NCBI GenBank assembly: GCA_024398135.1 | Contig: CP073750.1 | Span: 2,728,001 to 2,792,000 of the forward strand | DNA: 64,000 nt | Direction: 5' to 3' | Origin: a bacterium SCSIO 12643 | Lineage (GTDB): Bacteria; Bacteroidota; Bacteroidia; Flavobacteriales_G; Salibacteraceae | Shown here: positions 8,063-17,045 of the stretch, in pieces | Position numbering within the stretch: position 1 is the stretch's first letter | How the letters are laid out: each line of letters begins with the position of its first letter | Notes under the pieces: generated by a model | Seen by the model: only the letters and a program-made list of their open reading frames with translations | Database searches by the model: none | Told to the model about the DNA's origin: nothing | Made by a program: the position numbers and the translations under genes

Positions 8063-9031
8063 TTACTCCTGAGCTACCAGGTATCGATCTGCTATGATTT
8101 TCTGCTGGAGGAGTTCAATGTCCAGATTCCCATGATCATCTGTCGCGATATAGTTGGGCTCCGGTAAATATCTCAATTGAAGATGTGGATGATATACCGT
8201 TTTTCTACCTTTTCGGAAATACGCGCACATCACCGAGAAACTACTGTTGGAGCATACCAGAATATCAGCTTCCACAAAGGCCTTAAAAATGGAATGAATC
8301 TGGTCGTAATTCTTTTCTTCTCGATTTGAACCAATATGTACGGAGGTATGATTTCTTGTACTAAATCGATCTACGATATCTTCTGAGTTTTCTTTTTCTG
8401 TGTAGATGTTGAAATACACATTCCCGATTCCATATGCCTTTTCGATATGTAGAAGGATATTTTCATAGTAATCCATGTCAAACATGTATCTCACTGCAAA
8501 CGGTGTGGTAAAATGATGGGGAAATTTTTCTTTATCGTAATCGGTTCCCCGGTTAATATGCATGGCCACTTCGATGGGCGATTTGAAATCTGTAACACTT
8601 AAAGAATGCAAATCATTGAATTTGCTGGATGCTTCTTCTTGAATTTCAGAAAAGATATTCCGATCTGTTTTTCCTTCCAGATACCAGGGAATCGTTTGGA
8701 AAGGGTGGATTCTTAGCGCATTTTCAAATACGACTAAAGTATCATCATTCCTTTCTGGGAGAGCTTTGTCAAAATATTCTAAGAGTTCATCATAGTCATC
8801 TATACCACACCAAAGTGGGCCTTCTACGCGTACCACGCGTTTATATTTTGATAATCGTTCGGATTTCTCTACAATCGGACATTGGTACCCAAATCCGAAA
8901 TAATCCAGATATTCATATGGGGTATGGACAAAGTTTAGGTTCATTAATTTGCCAATGGTTAAGCCTCCCAATGCATCTTTAAGTTGATGTCCGTGATTTC
9001 CTCCTGATGTAAATTCTATTGTAAAATCCAT
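8063..9031 (-). CDS. Fucosyltransferase-like glycosyltransferase (GT-B type)
   Basis: A 322-residue cytoplasmic protein. It opens with FTSGGNHGHQLKDALGGL, a G-N-x-G-x-Q-type loop seen in GT11/GT23-like fucosyltransferases. The HINRGTD segment (about 174-180) corresponds to their HxRxGD motif, which binds GDP-fucose. Near the C-terminus, IHSIFKAFVEADILVCSNSSFSVMCAY gives the conserved region of sugar-nucleotide binding in which the SNSSFS motif is typical. The exact donor sugar is inferred, not proven. It is the last gene of the six-gene operon 8063-14009, 12 bases after its upstream neighbour. Confidence 0.65.
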   Translation of the reverse strand: MDFTIEFTSGGNHGHQLKDALGGLTIGKLMNLNFVHTPYEYLDYFGFGYQCPIVEKSERLSKYKRVVRVEGPLWCGIDDYDELLEYFDKALPERNDDTLVVFENALRIHPFQTIPWYLEGKTDRNIFSEIQEEASSKFNDLHSLSVTDFKSPIEVAMHINRGTDYDKEKFPHHFTTPFAVRYMFDMDYYENILLHIEKAYGIGNVYFNIYTEKENSEDIVDRFSTRNHTSVHIGSNREEKNYDQIHSIFKAFVEADILVCSNSSFSVMCAYFRKGRKTVYHPHLQLRYLPEPNYIATDDHGNLDIELLQQKIIADRYLVAQE

Positions 9032-9043
9032 AGTATTGATGGG

Positions 9044-9817
9044 TTAATTAATGATTTGGGTGAGATGATTGGATGAATCGAAAACCTGATCCACATGATC
9101 ATTTCCGTCCAGGTATTCGTATCCATGTCTTTTTTCTCTACTGATGTCACTCATACGATGCACATACCCTTTATGTTTTTGGTATAAATAATCTCGTCCG
9201 AGATATTTAAAATGCAATAGTTTTAGTTCTATTAACGGTTCTACAATAATGCCTTCGTAAAACTCTGGATAGCAGATATGGGCTCCCGGACGGTAGTTTA
9301 TTTCTTTAATTCTTTTAGGATCAAATATGATGTTCTTGTCAAAGCGACATGATTTAACTCCTCGCTTCACTTGTTCGGTAATGAGTTGATCATAGTCTAC
9401 AGGAAATTCCGGATGCATCATATTGTAACCCGTAATCATAGGCATTGCTATATGTTTTTCTTTTGCGAGCTGAAGTTTTTCTATGAGATGGTCATCATAT
9501 AAAAACTCATCCATATCACAAACAATGACGTAATCAGCTGTACTTCCTTTCCAACAATTGTTTCTGGATTCGGTTAAAACATCTTCAATAAATTCATTAC
9601 CCGAGTCCAGTGTTTTAATCTCTACCTTTTTGAATCTACGCGCGAATTGGATAGATTGATCAGTGCTTTGATTATCTATAACGGTGATTTTAGAACAGAA
9701 TTTAGAGTAATAGTTCAATGTATGCCGTATCATTTTGGCTTCATTAAAACAAAGCACATAAAGTTCAATATGGAGATCTGTATTTGAAGTCATATGTTTA
9801 CTCTCTGGAATCAACAA
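9044..9817 (-). CDS. Glycosyltransferase family 2 (Glyco_tranf_2_4 type)
   Basis: A 257-residue GT-A enzyme. LYVLCFNEAKMIRHTLNYY (about 17-35) is the nucleotide-binding start. VIDNQSTDQS (46-55) and CDMDEFL (about 100-106, a DxD-type metal-binding motif) follow, and the later HFKYLGRD region is typical of the PF13704 class, often found in polysaccharide or glycoprotein glycan loci. Its start overlaps the adenylating enzyme gene by 20 bases, so the two are translationally coupled. The start at MLIPESKH could be at Met9 instead. Confidence 0.8.
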   Translation of the reverse strand: MLIPESKHMTSNTDLHIELYVLCFNEAKMIRHTLNYYSKFCSKITVIDNQSTDQSIQFARRFKKVEIKTLDSGNEFIEDVLTESRNNCWKGSTADYVIVCDMDEFLYDDHLIEKLQLAKEKHIAMPMITGYNMMHPEFPVDYDQLITEQVKRGVKSCRFDKNIIFDPKRIKEINYRPGAHICYPEFYEGIIVEPLIELKLLHFKYLGRDYLYQKHKGYVHRMSDISREKRHGYEYLDGNDHVDQVFDSSNHLTQIIN

Positions 9818-10973
9818 TCAGAGGTGTTTTTGAAGTAGTTGGATTGGCGTATAGCTCGGATTCGGAAACCAGTTCTACCTCTAGTTTTAGAAATGCAGGA
9901 TTCATATCTAAGGTTTGATGCAAAGCATCAGTGACTTGTTGGACGATTTGATGTGATTCTTCTTTTTTGCAATCTGATTTAATGACTAAGAATTTTAATT
10001 GGGTCAATACACTAGAAATCATAGAAAGCTGAATTTGAAAACGATCTACAATATCTAAAAGCTCATCAAAGTCATTTAGAAAATAGGAGTTGGCTTCAAT
10101 GGAAAATGATTTGGGTGCTCTGGATTTCAATACCAGAAATCGTTTGTCATTTTTATATTCCAATTTACCGACATCGCCCATGGCATATCTAAAAACAGGA
10201 AAACGCTTTCGTAATAAGTTGGTAACTATTATAGTGCCGTTACCTTCCAGGTCAGGATTTTCTATTTCTACAATGATGTCGTCAAGAATTTCAAAAGAGG
10301 TGGTATTACCCGTATATGTGGACCATCCCCAAATTCCGGTTTCAGCAGAGCCGTATAGTGAGTAGATACATTTTGTATTGAATACCTTTTGAAAAAGTTC
10401 TACCTGGGACTCCAGAACATATTCTCCTGCAAACATCAAATTATCGACAGAAACACTTAGGTCATTGTCAGATAGATATTTGGCAAATAAGGTTAGAACG
10501 GATGGGGTCCCAATCAACATATTGGGTTTGAACTTGATGCAGGTGGTGTGCATAAAATCAAATGAAGATTTAGACCCAAGAGGAATCGTAGTTGCCTGAC
10601 AGCGTTCCAAAATATCATCCAAAATTCCGGCTGAACGATACATATCACAATAGCTAAATAAATTTAAGGCAATGGTTTTGGAATTAAACATTCCATATCG
10701 GATCAGTTCTTTTGCTAGTAATTCTCTCTGGTATAGATTCTCTTTGATGTCAACCGGAAAGATTAAGGGTTTGTCTGTGGAGCCCCCGGAACGTACTAAA
10801 TAGACCCCTTTAGTTTCGGATTGGAGATCAAATTGATCCTCCAATACATCTCGAAGTATATGTTTCTCCATCACTGGTGGAGTTGAAGTATAACCCACGT
10901 GTTGGTAATAGTTCTTGAATAAAGGAGATTCCCTGACGATGGAAAAATGATCATGTAATCGTTTATCTATCAT
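9798..10973 (-). CDS. PaaK/CapK-like adenylate-forming enzyme
   Basis: A 391-residue ANL-superfamily enzyme close to phenylacetate-CoA ligase / CapK. The P-loop-like motif is YLVRSGGSTDKP (about 58-69). PNMLIGTPSVL (about 152-162) and YSLYGSAETG (about 203-212) give the adenine-binding loop, and FRYAMGDVGKLE (about 260) carries the conserved Asp for ribose. A small C-terminal domain follows. Such enzymes activate carboxylic acids as acyl-adenylates, then pass them to CoA or another nucleophile. No carrier protein gene is visible in the cluster, so the acceptor may be CoA, an amine or a sugar. It is one base from the upstream GT2 gene. Confidence 0.8.
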   Translation of the reverse strand: MIDKRLHDHFSIVRESPLFKNYYQHVGYTSTPPVMEKHILRDVLEDQFDLQSETKGVYLVRSGGSTDKPLIFPVDIKENLYQRELLAKELIRYGMFNSKTIALNLFSYCDMYRSAGILDDILERCQATTIPLGSKSSFDFMHTTCIKFKPNMLIGTPSVLTLFAKYLSDNDLSVSVDNLMFAGEYVLESQVELFQKVFNTKCIYSLYGSAETGIWGWSTYTGNTTSFEILDDIIVEIENPDLEGNGTIIVTNLLRKRFPVFRYAMGDVGKLEYKNDKRFLVLKSRAPKSFSIEANSYFLNDFDELLDIVDRFQIQLSMISSVLTQLKFLVIKSDCKKEESHQIVQQVTDALHQTLDMNPAFLKLEVELVSESELYANPTTSKTPLIVDSRE

Positions 10974-10974
10974 G

Positions 10975-11910
10975 TTATGAAGTTATTTGGAGAAAATTTC
11001 TGAGTAGGAAGTATCTGAATTGATTCCAAAACAGGTATTTGTATTTATAGATGAAAATAAGCTTCTGTTGCATGGTATTGAGATTGCGAATGCAGTAGCG
11101 TAACCACCGTTTACCAACGACCCCCATCATCAGTTTATCGTAAGTGTCATTGCTTCCTTTAAATGTGATCAGTAGAGGAGGGTAGTAGGCTTCCTTCCAA
11201 TGCTGGAACCTCTTACGAGATGCGCTACCTGGAACTTCACGAACTTTAAGTCGGTCGCCCATTAAAAGTCCGATACTGTCGCTTTTGTGTTTGAGAATAT
11301 GTTTTAAAACACGATACCAATAATCAATACCTTCGTAGAAATTAGGCTTTTCATAGAATTTGAACGCCTCCATCCATTTTCTTTTGACGATCAGATTACT
11401 CCCTACGCCCATTAAAAATTCCATTGATGTGACCACTTTTAAAGGTTCTTCCATGCGATATGCATCCGGAATAATGGTGGCTAATTTTTGATTGAGTTTT
11501 CTTAGGTCTGGAGAGACTTCATTACTTGGAAATAAATGAATCCCTACGACTAAAAAATCAATCCCTTGAGATGACATGAGTTCATCTGTTGTTTCTAATA
11601 AATCCGGAGCGTAAATATCATCAGCGTCTAAAAAACTGACGGCATCTCCTGTGGTTTTTTCAAAACCTATATTTCGGGCACGACCAACCCCTCCGTTTTT
11701 TTCAAGTTCAATGATTTCAATTCGTACTTCATTAAACTTTGAAGGGAGACGATCTAAAAAAGCTTTTGCTTTTTGGAGACTACCATCGGTACTTTGATCA
11801 TCTACAATAATCAGTTCATGAGGCAGTTTCGTTTGGTCAAATACGGATTGCAATGTTTCTTCAACATAATTCACTTTATTGTATAACGGAACGACTATAG
11901 AAAACTTCAT
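10975..11910 (-). CDS. Glycosyltransferase family 2
   Basis: A 311-residue canonical GT2 enzyme. FSIVVPLYNKVNYVEETLQS (3-22) is the nucleotide-sugar binding start. IIVDDQSTDGS (34-44), GGVGRARNIG (74-83) and FLDADD (93-98) give the DxD metal site. The C-terminal part is basic and aromatic (FRYFLLRNFLQ), perhaps associating with the membrane. Its start overlaps the stop of the ATP-grasp-like gene by four bases (ATGA), a sign of coupled translation. Confidence 0.9.
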   Translation of the reverse strand: MKFSIVVPLYNKVNYVEETLQSVFDQTKLPHELIIVDDQSTDGSLQKAKAFLDRLPSKFNEVRIEIIELEKNGGVGRARNIGFEKTTGDAVSFLDADDIYAPDLLETTDELMSSQGIDFLVVGIHLFPSNEVSPDLRKLNQKLATIIPDAYRMEEPLKVVTSMEFLMGVGSNLIVKRKWMEAFKFYEKPNFYEGIDYWYRVLKHILKHKSDSIGLLMGDRLKVREVPGSASRKRFQHWKEAYYPPLLITFKGSNDTYDKLMMGVVGKRWLRYCIRNLNTMQQKLIFIYKYKYLFWNQFRYFLLRNFLQITS

Positions 11911-13172
11911 GATGGATCTGATGTTGCGCTGGGTAAAATATAGCCTCCACTGTGTACATTGATTACACTTTTGGACGAACCTCTGAAGATTCCCGTCCCA
12001 AAGAATCGATCGTTATGGCATAATAACATTCCAACGATATTTATGGATTCGTTTTGATCATGGTTATTGAGTTCAAATTCCTGTTGATCCACATATTCCT
12101 GAACCATGTATTGAGACCATTCGTTGGTAATGACGTCAGTCCATTCTTGAGATGTACAATCATCTTTAACATAAATATCGATCCCACGACCACCACTGTT
12201 TTTTTTGAGGGCCCAATTGGATGAAGAATGTATAAGTCGGTGTCTTATTTGTTCCGAATCGAGGGTATATGAAGGAATCAGAAAACGTCTTAAAAAAGCA
12301 TAGTCTTCTGGCCTTAGATAATCAGACATAATGGATTGATTATACAGCACCGAAAGGATTCGTTTATCATGAACGAGAATAAGCGTACGTACATCGTTTA
12401 AACATTTTTTTGATTGAACGAGTGCTTTGATCACTTCCGGTTTGATACGTTTCAATTCTTCCCGATCCAGTTCAAGAATGAGCTGTTCAGCGATTTCTCC
12501 ATTTACTGTAAGTTCTCCATGAGTAACTTCTAGTTTTTGAGTTGAAATATCTGCAATTGAAAAACCATGTTTATTGATTTCATCAAAAAATTGATAAGCT
12601 TCCGTTCCTTTTTCATCTTCATGTACATAGTACAATGGGGCATTAGAATCTAAACTGCCGGCAAGTACAGATACGAATTCAGTCTGTTTGGGAATAGCAT
12701 GCCAATCGTGGTTTATGGTTGGAGAGAGTTCGTCCAGAATTAAATTCATATAATAGCTCAACATCCATCCATTCAAAGGATATCTACAACCGATCTCGCA
12801 AATTTTGGATTGTCCATTTTTATCGATGACAAAATCCGGACGATAAAGCCCCACTTCATATGGAGTAGGGGCTGCGATTTTTAATATGGATTCCAATTCG
12901 GAATCTAATTGATAGATGTTACGTATTCTCTCATCTTCAAAATAATGCGTTACGACCTGATGAAGCGCACGTTCCAATATGCTGCATAATTTGCTATACG
13001 CATTTAGTTGAGTGGATTCTACCTCCACGGGAACATTCATAAACGTATTCTTACCATTGAAAGGAATATCTTTAAAGTATTTCCTAAGCTCTGGTAATAA
13101 ATCTGAATAATCTAGATGCGTTTTGGAAAGCGAAATGGCATATGTGTCTTCAATTTGTTTTGGGGTATTCAT
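11907..13172 (-). CDS. Circularly permuted ATP-grasp-like ligase
   Basis: A 421-residue protein with features of permuted ATP-grasp folds such as the glutathionylspermidine-synthase-like group. RPDFVIDKNGQSKICEIGCR (about 114-133) matches the R-x-D-(x)n-E metal/substrate strand, which comes before the nucleotide-binding lobe. Later WALKKNSGGRGIDIYV (about 312-327) supplies the lysine and glycine-rich loop, and YMVQEYVDQQEFE (about 349) the second ATP strand. Known members ligate amines to carboxylates through acyl-phosphates. It is the second gene of the operon, 18 bases after the helical protein. The fold call is moderately sure; the substrates are unknown. Confidence 0.6.
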   Translation of the reverse strand: MNTPKQIEDTYAISLSKTHLDYSDLLPELRKYFKDIPFNGKNTFMNVPVEVESTQLNAYSKLCSILERALHQVVTHYFEDERIRNIYQLDSELESILKIAAPTPYEVGLYRPDFVIDKNGQSKICEIGCRYPLNGWMLSYYMNLILDELSPTINHDWHAIPKQTEFVSVLAGSLDSNAPLYYVHEDEKGTEAYQFFDEINKHGFSIADISTQKLEVTHGELTVNGEIAEQLILELDREELKRIKPEVIKALVQSKKCLNDVRTLILVHDKRILSVLYNQSIMSDYLRPEDYAFLRRFLIPSYTLDSEQIRHRLIHSSSNWALKKNSGGRGIDIYVKDDCTSQEWTDVITNEWSQYMVQEYVDQQEFELNNHDQNESINIVGMLLCHNDRFFGTGIFRGSSKSVINVHSGGYILPSATSDPS

Positions 13173-13190
13173 GTGTGGTTTATTTGAAGA

Positions 13191-14009
13191 TTATACGAAA
13201 CTTTCCTCAGCAATTTGAGCGTTTAAAGTCGCCATCACTTTAGACTTTAAATCCAGATAATCGGTAATAATTTCTTTTAAATCATAATCCTGAATGTTGA
13301 TGTCAAATGCTTTGGAGAATGAATTCACTGCATCTACTGCATGGAAGAAATGGTTTTTCTCTGTTGGTCCGCAGTGTACACTGATCCATGCTAATGACTT
13401 TTTGATTTCAGAATCAGAGAAATCCGTTTCAGCTTTTAACCAGTTTTCAAATAATGGAATAATAAATTCCACTTCACCATGTGTATAGATTTCGTGTACG
13501 AGTGTGGTCAACAGTCCAATCATGATGTCTTTATTTCTTAAAGAGTTTTTATCCTTCCAGGCTTTGAAGTTGATCGCTTCTGTATTTAAATATTTATTTG
13601 ATAGCCAGGAATCATCACCGGAGATATTGGTCGCCATCGTGTAAAATAATTTTGAGTGTAGCACGTGTCCCACTACAGCCAAATCTTCATCTACAATTCG
13701 ATTCAAGCTCGCCACGGATTTAAACAGGTCGTGTTCGCTTCCTACGGGTTGATCTTTATGTACGATCATAGTCATTCGGTTACTTAAGCCGGCAACGGTT
13801 ACCGCACTGTTGTTGGTTTGGCTCCAGCTTTTAAAGAATGATCTAAGCGTGTCAGGGTCTTGCTTTCCTGATGTAAGTGCTCTAAATGCATTTTCGATGG
13901 TTTCAAACTGGACCTTTTGTAAAGGGAAATAGGTTAATAATTGTGATTTGATATGTGAATCCTCCATTTGATCAATCACAGGTGTGATAATTGAAATTAA
14001 GTTGTTCAT
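13191..14009 (-). CDS. All-helical protein, possible heme-oxygenase-like di-iron enzyme
   Basis: Not recognised by a single strong motif. The 272-residue sequence is almost wholly helical and has a ligand pattern like heme-oxygenase-like di-iron oxidases: Glu and His seven apart in EDLAVVGH (about 113-120), Glu/His pairs in LVHEIYTHGEVE (about 171-182), and HCGPTEKNHFFHAVDA (about 213-228) with Glu and His three apart. Members of that fold do oxygen-dependent N-oxygenation, decarboxylation or desaturation on amino or fatty acids. The spacing of the first His in the last motif differs by one from CADD-like enzymes, so the call is tentative. It is the first gene of the six-gene operon, so it may also be the product's defining tailoring enzyme. 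Confidence 0.45.
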   Translation of the reverse strand: MNNLISIITPVIDQMEDSHIKSQLLTYFPLQKVQFETIENAFRALTSGKQDPDTLRSFFKSWSQTNNSAVTVAGLSNRMTMIVHKDQPVGSEHDLFKSVASLNRIVDEDLAVVGHVLHSKLFYTMATNISGDDSWLSNKYLNTEAINFKAWKDKNSLRNKDIMIGLLTTLVHEIYTHGEVEFIIPLFENWLKAETDFSDSEIKKSLAWISVHCGPTEKNHFFHAVDAVNSFSKAFDINIQDYDLKEIITDYLDLKSKVMATLNAQIAEESFV

Positions 14010-14227
14010 AGTGTTTGTTTATAATTGTTTTAGTTCGATTCAGTGTTATGAATGCTTGCTTGTGGAGAGTCGCAAACAAGAGCATATTTGACAGCTATAA
14101 ACGTAACGGGGTTATACAAGAAATAAAACGAGGTAATTACCTGTTTTAAGAAACTGGTGGAAATTACTTGATTAAGGGGAATGAGTTGTTTCCTTTTTAG
14201 TTTAAGGTTAGATTACCTGAATTGAAT

Positions 14228-14262
14228 AAAAAAAGCCAATCATTTTGATTGGCTTTTTTTAG
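14228..14262 (-). terminator. Rho-independent terminator after the outer-membrane protein gene
   Basis: The stem AAAGCCAATCA / TGATTGGCTTT has a TTT-type loop and runs of A and T on both sides. It lies about 20 bases past the stop at 14280 and ends that minus-strand transcript before the biosynthetic operon. The 220 bases between it and the start at 14009 hold no gene; they should contain the operon promoter, which I could not place. Confidence 0.85.
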
Positions 14263-14279
14263 ATTTTAAATAATAAATG

Positions 14280-15365
14280 TTATTTGGTTTTATTGTTATT
14301 CGAATGATTATTTATCACCCAATTCACTCTAAAACTATAAGAAGTGAAGTTATCCCAATCTGTGTTGATTTTCGAATAACTGGGTTGAGGTAAAGAGGTA
14401 TAATCAAAAGCAATGTTCAGTGGGATTTTAGTGAGTTTACTCAATGGAATCTGAATTCCAAATCCGTAAGTGATTTCGCTAAGATGATCCACATTGCTAT
14501 CCGGGAAACCATAATCATTATGATTTTCATAATAGTATCCCATACGTAGAAATAGCATTTCTAAGAATCCTACTTCTAATCCGGAATGGAAACCTGTTTG
14601 GTATTTAGAGTTTAATAAGAATTTATATTCAGCCTGAGCTAGAAAGCTAAAAGTATGAAGCGTGTCAAATAAATAGTTTCGGTCTAGAAATACATTGTAA
14701 TTTGCACCAATACGTGAAATTACTGGCAGGGTATCTATATGGGTATTGTTATTATAATTCAATTCAATTTTTGCGAAGTTTAAGTTGGTGATACTTGTTC
14801 CAATATTGAGTGATTGGTTCTCAGAGTCTCCAATTTCAAATTTCTTAATTATCCCAAAATCCAGAAACAGAGTATTAAAGGACTGGTCGATAGGCTCCCA
14901 AATCATGTAGTTGGTGTTTAATCCAATAAACCAATTTTTTATAGGTTCTGATGAAAGATTTAGCGTGTAAAATGTGTTTTGGGGCCTTGATGTTTTTGAA
15001 TTGCCGTTTTCATCTGTAAAGAGAATATCTGTCTCCAGTGAAAGATGATTTCTACTGAATCCAACGGTAAGGTATTTATTGAAGTTATACCCTGCACTAA
15101 TGAAGTTGAAATATGCATCTTCGGCAGTGTATAATGGACTCGCAAATGAAGAATATAACTCAAGCCCTTTTAAGGTAGCGGTACCCGCAGGATTGTAGAA
15201 TATAGAGGATAGGTCACCCTCAATGGAAGCATAGGCTTTACCCAATGCTTCTGATCTGGTACTGGGTTGTCGGACAAAAAAAGATTCTTTTAAAAATCCA
15301 TCATCGTATTGCGCAAGAGTTATGAATGGGAGAATAAAGATTAAAATTACAATTGATTTTTTCAT
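14280..15365 (-). CDS. PorV/PorQ-family outer-membrane barrel
   Basis: A 361-residue protein with signal peptide MKKSIVILIFILPFITLAQ. Then FFVRQPSTRSEALGKAYAS and SIFYNPAGTATL (about 56-67) match the N-terminal plug region of FadL-like PorV/PorQ proteins, in which R-x-x-ALG and NPAG are conserved. The remainder is a regular barrel with aromatic girdles, ending SFRVNWVINN. PorV-type proteins deliver T9SS cargo to the sortase, but close paralogues have unknown roles. It is monocistronic with its own terminator. Cargo carrying a T9SS tail occurs at 44371. Confidence 0.7.
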   Translation of the reverse strand: MKKSIVILIFILPFITLAQYDDGFLKESFFVRQPSTRSEALGKAYASIEGDLSSIFYNPAGTATLKGLELYSSFASPLYTAEDAYFNFISAGYNFNKYLTVGFSRNHLSLETDILFTDENGNSKTSRPQNTFYTLNLSSEPIKNWFIGLNTNYMIWEPIDQSFNTLFLDFGIIKKFEIGDSENQSLNIGTSITNLNFAKIELNYNNNTHIDTLPVISRIGANYNVFLDRNYLFDTLHTFSFLAQAEYKFLLNSKYQTGFHSGLEVGFLEMLFLRMGYYYENHNDYGFPDSNVDHLSEITYGFGIQIPLSKLTKIPLNIAFDYTSLPQPSYSKINTDWDNFTSYSFRVNWVINNHSNNNKTK

Positions 15366-15493
15366 AGAAATATTGTGTTAAAGTTATACCTCAAATGTAA
15401 CGGCATACTTGTTCAATATTTTCACTTAGTTTATGAACATCCGTGATCACTTCATAAATGATAGCCCTGATTTCATAAACGATATTTGGCCAT

Positions 15494-16408
15494 TTAATTT
15501 AAGCTCAGTCTAAATGCTTTTGGACTCATAGAGGTTTTCTTTTTGAATATTTTGCTGAAATACTGTGAATATTCAAACCCCAAAGAATGGGCTATTTCAC
15601 TAGCGCTTTTATTTGAGTTAAGTAGAAGCGTTTTTGCTTTTTCAATGATGTATTGATGAATATGGTCTTGTGCTCCACTTCCGGTTTCTTTACGAAGAAG
15701 ATCACTAAGATATTGGGGGGATATATGCATAAAATCCGCGCAGTATTGAACCGTTGGGATTCCTAGCTCTAGTTGTTTTTCTTCCTCGTAATACTGTTTC
15801 AATAACTGTTCAAATTGAATAACGATATCCTTGTTCAGGTTTGTGCGGGTATAAAATTGTCTATCATAAAAACGAATGCAATAATTGAGCAGCAATTCTA
15901 AATTGGAAATGATGAGTGTCTGACTATGCGAATCTATATTATTACTGTATTCCCTTTCAATTTTATAAGTGATATCGGTAATTGTTTTTCGCTCCTCGTC
16001 TGATAAATGGAGTGCTTCGTTTGAAGCATAAGAAAAGAAAGAGTAGTGGTCAATGTTTTTTCCAAGTGCCGATTTGCGAATAAGGTCAGGATGAAAAACA
16101 AGTGTCCAACAATTCGTATCATCAGTTTTGTAATCTGCATGAAATTCCAAAACCTGATTTGGAGCAGTAAAGATCATGGAACATTCCTGAAAGTCGTAAG
16201 AGTTCCTTCCATATTTGGTGATCATAAGTGGACAGTTTCCCTTTAAACTTATTTGAAATAAATCCATCGAATATTTAAAGTTCCCCGTTACCTGACCTTG
16301 CTGGTTGCTATTATATGGAAATACTGAAATTAAAGGGTGTTTGGGTTTTCCAAGATCTAAAAACTGATGTAGCTCCGAGATGCTTTTTACACGAATAATG
16401 TCTTTCAT
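15494..16408 (-). CDS. AraC family transcriptional regulator
   Basis: A 304-residue regulator. The C-terminal ~100 residues carry the two helix-turn-helix units of AraC/XylS proteins: CADFMHISPQYLSDLLRKETG (about 213-233) and ASEIAHSLGFEYSQYFSKIFKKKTSMSP (about 265-292). The N-terminal half is a cupin-like sensor of the type found in AraC proteins with unknown ligands. It lies nine bases after the SRPBCC gene, so the regulator is likely co-transcribed with it and may control that pair. Confidence 0.9.
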   Translation of the reverse strand: MKDIIRVKSISELHQFLDLGKPKHPLISVFPYNSNQQGQVTGNFKYSMDLFQISLKGNCPLMITKYGRNSYDFQECSMIFTAPNQVLEFHADYKTDDTNCWTLVFHPDLIRKSALGKNIDHYSFFSYASNEALHLSDEERKTITDITYKIEREYSNNIDSHSQTLIISNLELLLNYCIRFYDRQFYTRTNLNKDIVIQFEQLLKQYYEEEKQLELGIPTVQYCADFMHISPQYLSDLLRKETGSGAQDHIHQYIIEKAKTLLLNSNKSASEIAHSLGFEYSQYFSKIFKKKTSMSPKAFRLSLN

Positions 16409-16417
16409 CCTGTAATA

Positions 16418-16903
16418 TTACTTATTTAATTCAAACCTAAATTCAGCTTCCTTTTTTAATTGACGATTGAAAGCCTGATAGCCTTTAACATACACTTTGG
16501 ATAAGTATCCGCCTAAAAGCCAGGTGGCCCCTTTTGTAAGCTCATCATTCTGAATAAATCTTGAGGTTTTATTATCGATAGCTTCCACCTTGAAGTGGTG
16601 ATTGTCACAAATCCCCATAGGTCCCTTTTCTGCCCAATAAAACTCTTCACCATCTCTTACCTGAATGGTATGTTTAATCGTGTTGAATTTTTCCTTTTTA
16701 GGATCTAATTGGAATCTGGCAGTGATTTCCCGGCCGTTGATTAATTCGCCTTCGATATCAACTAAGAAGGCTGCCCATTTTTGATAGGATTTTGTGTCTT
16801 TAAGTACTTCCCATACTTGTGCTGCGGGTGCATCGATAACAATATCTGTGTAGATTTTTCGGTGTGAGGATTTTAGTTTTTTTACCTGAATTTGTTCTTG
16901 CAT
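16418..16903 (-). CDS. SRPBCC (START/Bet v1-like) domain protein
   Basis: A 161-residue SRPBCC protein. IVIDAPAAQVWEVLKDTKSYQKW (about 22-44) is the first strand-helix of the fold in polyketide-cyclase/AHSA1-like proteins. NGREITARFQL, EEFYWAEKGPMGICDNHHFKVE and the long C-terminal helix (LSKVYVKGYQAFNRQLKKEAE) follow. It binds a hydrophobic ligand in a cavity, probably in the cytoplasm; the ligand is unknown. The following AraC gene is its operon partner. Confidence 0.85.
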   Translation of the reverse strand: MQEQIQVKKLKSSHRKIYTDIVIDAPAAQVWEVLKDTKSYQKWAAFLVDIEGELINGREITARFQLDPKKEKFNTIKHTIQVRDGEEFYWAEKGPMGICDNHHFKVEAIDNKTSRFIQNDELTKGATWLLGGYLSKVYVKGYQAFNRQLKKEAEFRFELNK

Positions 16904-17045
16904 ATGACTATTCGTTATTTGATTTATACGAATAGCAAAATTTGAAAAAGTCTAACCGGGAGATGTATACTAATTGCGGATTGTTGTATGCTTTTTTCGA
17001 GAAATTAAATGTAGTAATTTATACTTTGGAAGGTATACACTCTAA

